6,604 nt of DNA from Flavisolibacter sp. (GTDB taxonomy: Bacteria; Bacteroidota; Bacteroidia; Chitinophagales; Chitinophagaceae): NCBI GenBank assembly GCA_025936195.1, contig JAICTW010000154.1, forward strand, positions 1 through 6,604, given 5' to 3'. How positions within the stretch are numbered: position 1 is the first letter of the stretch; the number at the start of each line of letters is the position of its first letter. Below the pieces are notes generated by a model, which worked only from the letters and a program-made list of their open reading frames with translations, searched no databases and had not been told where the DNA came from. Positions 1-5,485 of this stretch are shown piece after piece. The translations under genes and the position numbers were made by a program.

Positions 1-933
1 AAGGAATCAGAACGCCGCGCATGGGCCACAGTCAATAAAATGGATAAAGGCGGAAAGAAGAAAGGTGGTTCGGGCCGCGGAAAGAAAACAAACAAAGCTC
101 CGGCAAAAAAAGGAGGCAGTCCTGTAATAAGTGCCTTTACATTCCCCGGCACAACAGCAGCAGATAACGTAATGGATGTATCCATCAAAACAGAACTGTC
201 TGCCGATTTAAAAAGTTTGATGGTCATAAGAACGACATCTTACAAGGGTTTACAAAAAGCAAAAACAAGCGCCGGGTTGCTCAAGTTCACACCGTACATG
301 TTTGATGACTACAAACACTACGGAGGTAATCCGCCTACCGACAATATGAAATCAAAACAGGTGGAGGAGTACACAAATTCGGTACGCACCCTGAAAGATG
401 AATTCAAAAAACAAAAAGTAGATGTTGTAAAAAAATCACTTGAGTCCGAATTCAACCAGCCTGTTAAAAATGCTTATTTCGATGTGGTGACTGATGGCAG
501 GGACCAGAAAAAAAATATACTGACGGTGAAGGAGGGTTTTGAATTGGGAAACTTCGTTCGAAAGGCAGGAAAGAAATACTTAGTGAATCTTGCGGGTCTG
601 ATGGGATCACAACTGCAGATCAAAAAAGAAGAAAGGGACCGTGAGAATGATATTGATGTTCGTTATCCAAAAACCTCTACATGGAATATCAGTTTTAAAA
701 TACCTGATGGTTACACCGCCGAAGGCCTGACAGACATCAACAAATCTGTTGACAATGAAACGGGCTCCTTTTCTCTGAATGCAAAAGAAGAAAACGGCTT
801 CGTTGTAATCAGCATTTCCAAGGTGTACAAACAAAAAAATATTGCGAAAGATAAATGGCAGGACATGCTGTCTTTTATTGATGCCGCTTACAACAGCTCT
901 TATAAATACATTCTTTTAAAACCAAAACAATAA
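1..933 (+). CDS. DUF3857/transglutaminase-like envelope protein, C-terminal part (5' end outside window)
   Basis: The reading frame is open from base 1, so the first in-frame ATG at 40 is probably internal and the gene starts upstream; 310 residues are visible. Seen: a Lys/Gly-rich stretch at visible residues ~14-39, then a soluble, beta-rich domain with no membrane segment. The end carries GKKYLVNLAGLMGSQLQ (~189-205), an EERDRENDID-YP block, IPDGYTAEGL (~234-243), DNETGSFSLNAK, a K-Y-K-W motif, a FIDAAYN block and a final ILLKPKQ. From memory, this order matches the C-terminus of Bacteroidota DUF3857 proteins, which carry DUF3857 and a transglutaminase-like domain further upstream; neither is in the window. 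Such proteins are normally exported, so a periplasmic or surface location is inferred. The precise role is unknown. The gene ends 12 bases before, and in frame with, the beta-barrel gene, suggesting one transcript. Confidence 0.8.
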   Translation, partial: KESERRAWATVNKMDKGGKKKGGSGRGKKTNKAPAKKGGSPVISAFTFPGTTAADNVMDVSIKTELSADLKSLMVIRTTSYKGLQKAKTSAGLLKFTPYMFDDYKHYGGNPPTDNMKSKQVEEYTNSVRTLKDEFKKQKVDVVKKSLESEFNQPVKNAYFDVVTDGRDQKKNILTVKEGFELGNFVRKAGKKYLVNLAGLMGSQLQIKKEERDRENDIDVRYPKTSTWNISFKIPDGYTAEGLTDINKSVDNETGSFSLNAKEENGFVVISISKVYKQKNIAKDKWQDMLSFIDAAYNSSYKYILLKPKQ

Positions 934-945
934 AGAACAAGAATC

Positions 946-1614
946 ATGAGAAATTTTATCACGTTATTATCTGCACTGTTTATGACCTGCAGCCTTTCGG
1001 CACAATATAAAAAAGCAAGCTTTTTTGAAAAGGAAGGCCGTACGTATGAATTGGGCTCACGTATGTATATGATGGGAGAGGGGAAAGGAAGTCCCATTGG
1101 CTATAGCCTCGGCTTTGGCCGCGACCGCGGCGGAAAACGCTTCTTTTCTTCCTGGGAAATACAGATGATTCCATCCTTCAAATATGCTTATACAACGGCT
1201 GATGAAAACAATGATCCGGTTTATAAAAATGGGAGTACAAAAACCACGTGGATTTATTCGCCAAACTATGGCTATCATTTATTGAAAAACGAAGAAGGTC
1301 GCATGGTACAACCTTACGTACTGGCAGGCTTGCATATTTTGGTTGCCGGCGGAATTAAAGAGGAAACAGAAACACAGGGCTACGGCTACCCACAGAGAAA
1401 TACTTCCGACCAAACTATTTCTGTTGGAGTTAGCGGTGGCTTAGGATGCCTGGTGAACTTCAACTCAACATTCGGATTGAAAATACAAGGTGGTTACGAC
1501 CATCAGTTTAATATGAGCGCAAATTATTGGGATGATGCAACCAAACCATATTATTTGTTTACCAGCCATCCCTATGTAAGCCTTGCATTACGTTTGAGAA
1601 TAAAAACTGAATAA
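946..1614 (+). CDS. Exported outer-membrane beta-barrel protein, function unknown
   Basis: A 222-residue protein with a Sec signal peptide: MRN, a hydrophobic core at ~4-18, and probable cleavage after Ala19 (SLSA|Q). Cys15 lies inside the hydrophobic core without a convincing lipobox, so a lipoprotein is less likely. The mature part is rich in Gly, Tyr and alternating hydrophobic residues typical of amphipathic strands, for example in the stretches at ~50-60, ~120-135, ~158-170 and the final ~208-220 (YVSLALRLRI). This fits a small barrel of about 8 strands in the outer membrane. ATG 946 is the only sensible start: the in-frame stop of the preceding gene lies 12 bases upstream, and the spacer (AAAGAACAAGAATC) has only a weak purine-rich site. 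It is probably co-transcribed with the DUF3857 gene and ends at the terminator at 1650-1680. No ligand or enzymatic role can be read from the sequence. Confidence 0.75.
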   Translation: MRNFITLLSALFMTCSLSAQYKKASFFEKEGRTYELGSRMYMMGEGKGSPIGYSLGFGRDRGGKRFFSSWEIQMIPSFKYAYTTADENNDPVYKNGSTKTTWIYSPNYGYHLLKNEEGRMVQPYVLAGLHILVAGGIKEETETQGYGYPQRNTSDQTISVGVSGGLGCLVNFNSTFGLKIQGGYDHQFNMSANYWDDATKPYYLFTSHPYVSLALRLRIKTE

Positions 1615-1649
1615 ATAATTCACAGATGCTGTCCTTCATAGCATGAAAT

Positions 1650-1680
1650 AAAACTCCCTGGTATTAGCGGGGAGTTTTTA
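1650..1680 (+). terminator. Intrinsic terminator after the barrel gene
   Basis: AAAACTCCC at 1650-1658 pairs with GGGAGTTTT at 1670-1678. A G-C and a T-G pair extend the stem inward, leaving a 7-base loop (1661-1667), and a T-rich tail follows (TTTTTATTTG). It lies 35 bases past the barrel stop. The A-run before the stem gives a short T-run on the other strand too, but no minus-strand gene ends here. Confidence 0.85.
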
Positions 1681-1813
1681 TTTGTATCATCAGTTCAAAC
1701 TTTTTCTGCGATTCACTATCAACGAGAATTTTCAGAAATCAACTTGTTGGATAGCGTCTAAAAAACAGACAGTCTAATTAGAATAGCTGGGCTTATCTGT
1801 CACCGGTTTTGTG

Positions 1814-1821
1814 TAAATTCG
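1814..1821 (+). promoter_or_regulatory. Possible Bacteroidota -7 element for the peroxiredoxin gene
   Basis: TAAATTCG matches five of the six fixed positions of the Bacteroidota -7 consensus TAnnTTTG and lies 25 bases before the peroxiredoxin ATG. No clear TTG/TTTG -33 element stands about 19-21 bases upstream, so this is only a candidate. Some promoter is needed here, because the previous transcript is terminated at 1680. Confidence 0.3.
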
Positions 1822-1846
1822 GGAATAGTTTGTAAAAATATTCGTT

Positions 1847-2449
1847 ATGTCAAACAGAAATTACCGCTCTTTCCTTTTAACTTTTGGATTTTTGATCTTA
1901 ATTATCCAGTATAGCTTTGCCCAATCAATGATGTTGTCGAAAGGTTCCATAGCACCCATGTTCACCACAAAGGCCAGCCTATCGGGCAATGAATTCAATT
2001 TTTCATTGAAAAAAGCCCTTGCCAAAGGACCGGTGGTCGTCTATTTCTATCCTTCTGCTTACACAGGTGGCTGCGATTTGGAAGCACATACTTTTGCCGA
2101 TCTAAAAGATTCCTTTACGTTAGCAGGAGCTACCATTATTGGCGTATCTGCAGATGATATTGGCCGATTGAATTCGTTTTCATCTGATCCGGAATACTGT
2201 GCAGGAAAATTCCCTGTAGCTTCTGATCCTGGTGGCGAAATTGCTGCTACTTATGGATTGAAGTTGAGACCTGCACAAGCCGGTGTTAAAGATGTACGTG
2301 GCCAGCAGGTTACGCACGGCTTCATCCCACGCACAACATTCGTTATTGATAAAAATGGCAAAATAGTAGCGGTCTTTTCTTCAGAGACCGATCACATAGC
2401 CCCAGATGAGCATGTAAAAAAATCATTGGCCATTGTAAAGGGACTGTAG
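1847..2449 (+). CDS. Exported peroxiredoxin (AhpC/TSA family, BCP-like)
   Basis: A 200-residue thiol peroxidase, expected to reduce hydrogen or organic peroxides. Residues 1-26 form a signal peptide (hydrophobic core ~9-22, SFAQ at its end), so the enzyme should act in the periplasm or at the inner-membrane face. The thioredoxin-fold core carries the peroxiredoxin signature P69-x-x-x-T73-x-x-C76, with C76 as the peroxidatic cysteine, and Arg162 in the PRTTFVID strand as the likely active-site arginine. The only other cysteine is C118, in a DPEYCAGKF segment before the FPVASD strand; it is a candidate resolving cysteine, which would make this a 2-Cys enzyme, but that is inferred. A core of about 170 residues is normal for the family. 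An in-frame TAG lies 18 bases before ATG 1847, so the start is secure; there is no recognisable Shine-Dalgarno. It is a monocistronic gene, convergent with the DoxX-like gene. Confidence 0.9.
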   Translation: MSNRNYRSFLLTFGFLILIIQYSFAQSMMLSKGSIAPMFTTKASLSGNEFNFSLKKALAKGPVVVYFYPSAYTGGCDLEAHTFADLKDSFTLAGATIIGVSADDIGRLNSFSSDPEYCAGKFPVASDPGGEIAATYGLKLRPAQAGVKDVRGQQVTHGFIPRTTFVIDKNGKIVAVFSSETDHIAPDEHVKKSLAIVKGL

Positions 2450-2518
2450 TTTTCCGGCTCTAATTTTTCTCTGCAGAAGGGCACGGTGAACAACAACCGA
2501 AAAAATAACTGCTCTGTC

Positions 2519-2950
2519 TCAGTAGGTCAACGAAGCTTCGTTTTTCTTTTCAGCTACTAATTTTCCGTTTGAAGCAAGCTTCATTTTTTTATGCCAATAA
2601 ACATAAGATAGAATACCCGGCACAAACCATGCAAGCAGGGTAAGCATCAGGGGATCGAATGTTTTGGCTACAGCAATGCCTGAATAAACCGCAGCTACCA
2701 AGTCAAAAAATAAACCGGCATAAGCCCATTCTTTTATTCGGCTAAAACCTGGAATCAAAATAACAATGACACCAATTAGCTTAGCCCAACCGGTGAAAGG
2801 AATAAAATACTCAGGATACCCCAGCATGCCATGAATCAATTTAACTGAATCTTCATTTACAACTATACTTGGCCACGACGCAAACAGCATTAATGCACTA
2901 AACAGAATGGTGAAAATCCAGTACAGTGTGTTGATGGTTTTTGGTTTCAT
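2519..2950 (-). CDS. DoxX-like family integral membrane protein
   Basis: A 143-residue protein with four predicted transmembrane helices at ~9-27, ~47-67, ~75-95 and ~100-119, and a short charged C-terminal tail. The segment LGYPEYFIPFTGWAKLIG (~43-60) between helices 1 and 2, followed by LIPGFSRIKEWAYAG (~65-79), is the hallmark of the small DoxX-like (DoxX_2) proteins common in Bacteroidota. The length is normal for the family. The molecular function of these proteins is not established; distant DoxX relatives are linked to quinone or thiol redox chemistry, but that cannot be transferred here. The start at 2950 is chosen because the family N-terminus begins there. The gene lies 32 bases downstream of a decayed DUF4287-like gene on the same strand, probably a former operon partner. 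It converges on the peroxiredoxin gene with 69 bases between the stops, and no strong hairpin is visible in that gap. Confidence 0.85.
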   Translation of the reverse strand: MKPKTINTLYWIFTILFSALMLFASWPSIVVNEDSVKLIHGMLGYPEYFIPFTGWAKLIGVIVILIPGFSRIKEWAYAGLFFDLVAAVYSGIAVAKTFDPLMLTLLAWFVPGILSYVYWHKKMKLASNGKLVAEKKNEASLTY

Positions 2951-2982
2951 TTTTTCATTTTTATAAAGACTATTAATGTAAA

Positions 2983-3216
2983 CTATTGAATTGAGAAAAT
3001 GGAATTCTGTTGATTTTTTTCTTTGCCCTTACCTTTAAAAACGACATCTATAGCCATTGCATGCCCCTTGGCCGCAATCGAAATCTTTCTTCAGCCGTTT
3101 TACAATTTCACCTGCCTTACACCAGTTTCATTTTTCCTTTTTTAAAAAATCCTTTTTATCTGCCAGTTTTGAAGTCATCTGCGCCTTTATGTTATCGGAC
3201 AAGCCTGGAATGACGT
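2983..3216 (-). pseudogene. Decayed DUF4287-like gene (start loss, frameshifts, internal stop)
   Basis: Read on the minus strand, pieces of one small protein appear in order but in shifting frames. They are TSFQAC from 3216 (ACG where ATG is expected), DNIKA at 3196-3182, DDFK at 3179-3168, LADKKDFLKKE at 3166-3134, KAGEIVKRLKKDFDCG at 3118-3071, and HAMAIDVVFKGKGKE from 3063, running to TAG at 2985-2983. From memory, intact DUF4287 proteins read roughly MSFQAY-DNIKAKTGK-DDFKKLAEKKGF, then KAGEIV-WLK-DFGLGHGHAMAI. Apparent lesions: ATG to ACG; one base lost at 3201-3197; about 16 bases lost near 3181 (the KTGKTP part); an indel in the A-run at 3170-3167; an in-frame TGA at 3130-3128 plus an indel near 3118; and an extra G in 3067-3064. 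Several independent lesions argue against a single sequencing error. DUF4287 function is unknown. The gene sits just upstream of the DoxX-like gene, same strand. Confidence 0.75.
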
Positions 3217-3430
3217 TATAGTTGATTTAGTAATTGCAAACATCCTGACCCAACAAAGATGAAATCAATTGCCGCAGTTTTTAATGTGCAAATACGACAA
3301 ATCAGAAGGGTGATTACGACAAAAAATTGTTTGTTGCTTTATTGATGACTTGTTTAAGGGCCGGTGAAAGGCAACTGCAGCAAATTGCAGTCCTTGCTGT
3401 GTAATACCTATGTTGAAGAGGGGAGCGAAA
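3217..3430 (-). other. Intergenic stretch between the ABC exporter and the DUF4287 relic
   Basis: No coding frame here is credible in either direction. It holds a 6-bp inverted repeat ACTGCA/TGCAGT (3374-3379 and 3386-3391) downstream of the exporter stop, but no T-run follows on the minus strand, so it is not a clear terminator. It also holds a 9-base direct repeat TACGACAAA (3293-3301 and 3315-3323). On the minus strand CATCTTTG (3261-3254) is one base off the -7 consensus TAnnTTTG and lies 37 bases before the lost start of the relic; it may be the remains of that gene's promoter. Confidence 0.4.
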
Positions 3431-5236
3431 CTACTGATAGCCCATGGCCTGCAACTGAAACAGCTCGGCATAACGACCACCTTTCTTCAATAATTCCTCA
3501 TGGCTTCCCAATTCCACCAATTCACCTTTGTCCAGCACTAAAATGCGATCAGCCATTCTAACGGTTGAAAAACGATGCGAGATCAATACGGCAGTTTTCC
3601 CTCGGGTCAGTTCGGCAAAACGCTGAAAGACCTCATATTCTGCCCTTGCGTCCAATGCCGATGTAGGTTCATCTAAAATCAATAGCTGTGCATCCTTCAT
3701 ATACGCTCTTGCCAGTGCAATCTTCTGCCATTCACCACCGGATAGTTCAACACCCTGGTTGAATCGCTTGCCCAATGCCTGTTCATATTTACCTGCCAGT
3801 TTTTGCACCAACCTGTCTGCCAAACTCTTTCTTGCCGAATCAACAATCAGTTCACGATTTTCTTTTTCATCTATATTACCTACAGCAATGTTTTGTGATA
3901 CTGTCATTTGATAACGGATATAATCCTGGAAGATGACACCAACATTTTTTCTTAGCTCTGACAAATTATATTCACGCAGATCGTGGCCGTCCAATAAAAT
4001 CTTTCCTTCAGTAGGATCATACAATCTTGCCAGCAGTTTTACTAATGTGGTTTTGCCGGCACCATTCTCACCGACGAGAGCTAATTTTTCTCCTACCGGC
4101 AAGGTGAAGCTGAGATGACGGTTAGCCCAATTGTCGGAATTGGCATATTTGAAACCTACATTTTCAAAAACAAAACCTTCTTTAATGGGAGAAGGAAAAG
4201 GCAGGGATTGAGAAGATGGAAAAATTGTTGGTCGGATCTCAAAAAAATCAAAAAAATCTTTCAGGTAAATAGCACCCTGCGATACAGCGGTGAAACGGGA
4301 AAGCACTCCATCCAGCAAACTTCTCAACTGCCGGAACGAGCCTGCCAGGAAAGTGAGATCACCAATGGATATTTTTCCCTGAATGGTTTTAGAGATAATG
4401 TAAACATAAGCGGCATAGTAGCCTGCTGTGCCAAAGAAAGAAAAGGCTATGCCCCACAGCGACCTTTTAACGGCGAGCTTTTTATTGTCATAATAAAAAC
4501 GGTTAGAGAGCTGCCTGAAGCGGTCAATTAAAAAACCGGAGAGATTGAAAAGTTTTACTTCTTTAGCCGTTTCATCGCTGGCGCCAATGTACCGGATATA
4601 ATCCAACTCTCTTCGTTCCGGTGTTTGCCTCCTGCTTAAGGAATAGGTTTGATCATTAAAATACGCTTCACCGACAAAGGCTGGGAGAACAGCTACAAAA
4701 AGAAGTACAATCAACCACGGATTAAAAACAATAAGACCGGCTGCTAAAAATGCCATAGTGATTAAATCCTGCACCTGGCTCAATACCTGTGAAAGAAGAA
4801 TGGTTCTTCCAATGGTTTGTTGTCTTGCCCTTTCCAGCTTGTCATAAAAACCTGAATCTTCAAACTGTTCCAAATCCAGCGTAGCTGCATGCTCCATTAT
4901 TTTGATGGAGGTGTAGTTGGAAAATAAATCACCAAGCAGGCTGTCGATTAAAGTAGAAACCCGTCCTAATCCGTCGGATAAAATAGCCAATGCAAATTCA
5001 ATAGCTACCAACTGCCATAAATACGTATGCACCTCATTGGATCCACCAAGGATGTGCACTATTCCATCAATAATTAACTTGCCTACATATAAAATAGCAA
5101 CGGGGATAGCAGAACGTGCTATGCGCACACACGCAGTGGCAAACGTCAAAGAAGGACTGGATTTCCAAACCAACTTAAAAAATGCCGGGAGATTGGCTAA
5201 TGCTGAAAACCTTTCTTTTAATGATACTTGCGCCAT
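3431..5236 (-). CDS. ABC exporter half-transporter (fused permease and ATPase), substrate unknown
   Basis: A complete 601-residue type I (MsbA-like) ABC exporter that should work as a homo- or heterodimer in the inner membrane and move its substrate outward using ATP. Residues ~1-330 form the transmembrane domain, with hydrophobic segments at ~32-62, ~73-90, ~150-190 and ~262-282. The nucleotide-binding domain follows: A-loop tyrosine near Y364, Walker A GENGAGKTT (389-397, K395), Q-loop Q437, signature LSGGE (498-502), Walker B LLILDE (518-523, catalytic E523), D-loop SALD (526-529) and H-loop H554. All ATPase motifs are intact, so it should be active. The substrate (lipid, peptide or drug) cannot be read from the sequence. 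A TGA stands directly before the ATG in frame, fixing the start. No accessory membrane-fusion or outer-membrane channel gene is adjacent. The gene follows the hybrid regulator after 249 bases, so its own promoter is likely. Confidence 0.92.
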   Translation of the reverse strand: MAQVSLKERFSALANLPAFFKLVWKSSPSLTFATACVRIARSAIPVAILYVGKLIIDGIVHILGGSNEVHTYLWQLVAIEFALAILSDGLGRVSTLIDSLLGDLFSNYTSIKIMEHAATLDLEQFEDSGFYDKLERARQQTIGRTILLSQVLSQVQDLITMAFLAAGLIVFNPWLIVLLFVAVLPAFVGEAYFNDQTYSLSRRQTPERRELDYIRYIGASDETAKEVKLFNLSGFLIDRFRQLSNRFYYDNKKLAVKRSLWGIAFSFFGTAGYYAAYVYIISKTIQGKISIGDLTFLAGSFRQLRSLLDGVLSRFTAVSQGAIYLKDFFDFFEIRPTIFPSSQSLPFPSPIKEGFVFENVGFKYANSDNWANRHLSFTLPVGEKLALVGENGAGKTTLVKLLARLYDPTEGKILLDGHDLREYNLSELRKNVGVIFQDYIRYQMTVSQNIAVGNIDEKENRELIVDSARKSLADRLVQKLAGKYEQALGKRFNQGVELSGGEWQKIALARAYMKDAQLLILDEPTSALDARAEYEVFQRFAELTRGKTAVLISHRFSTVRMADRILVLDKGELVELGSHEELLKKGGRYAELFQLQAMGYQ

Positions 5237-5249
5237 TCACAAACATTCT

Positions 5250-5264
5250 GGTCTAAGCGAGACC
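5250..5264 (-). repeat. Small inverted repeat just upstream of the ABC exporter start
   Basis: GGTCT (5250-5254) and AGACC (5260-5264) are perfect inverted copies around a 5-base loop, with a possible outer T-G pair. The element ends 13 bases before the exporter ATG, so it would fold as a hairpin in the mRNA leader or serve as a small operator. There is no T-run, so it is not a terminator. The repeat is short and could be chance. Confidence 0.4.
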
Positions 5265-5485
5265 GTTGCTAAAACTCAATAAACAGCTGCAATTTACGGC
5301 ACTCCATCAACAACCTTACTGCTTAGCTCATTCTGAAAAATCCATACCATTACAAGCATGTAGGGCGATGATTATTATAAAGTCAATAAGATGAATTCTC
5401 AAGATTGAAGTCAGGATCATTGTAAAAGTGAAATAAAGCGAATATTAGCAGCTCTAAATTATTTTGGTGAGAAAAGTATCAACTT

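Noticed and set aside
2450..2518. Shared bidirectional terminator between the convergent peroxiredoxin and DoxX-like genes
   Set aside because: There are short A and T runs but no stem of useful length on either strand.
3010..3213. Plus-strand open frame of 67 codons in the gap
   Set aside because: It is antisense to the DUF4287 relic, has no family resemblance, and its Phe/Leu-rich composition comes from A-rich minus-strand coding sequence.
3374..3391. Hairpin ACTGCA/TGCAGT as terminator of the ABC exporter
   Set aside because: The stem is only 6 bp and no T-run follows it on the minus strand.
3265..3480. Minus-strand open frame of 71 codons overlapping the exporter's 3' end
   Set aside because: Its first part is an out-of-frame reading of the conserved exporter C-terminus, and the rest has no recognisable features.
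4115..4531. Plus-strand open frame of 138 codons
   Set aside because: It lies wholly antisense to the exporter's coding sequence, which is clearly conserved across this region.
5320..5430. Possible 30-residue hydrophobic peptide on the minus strand starting with MILTSILRIHLIDF
   Set aside because: No ribosome site, no homology that I recognise, and short AT-rich open frames like this are expected by chance.
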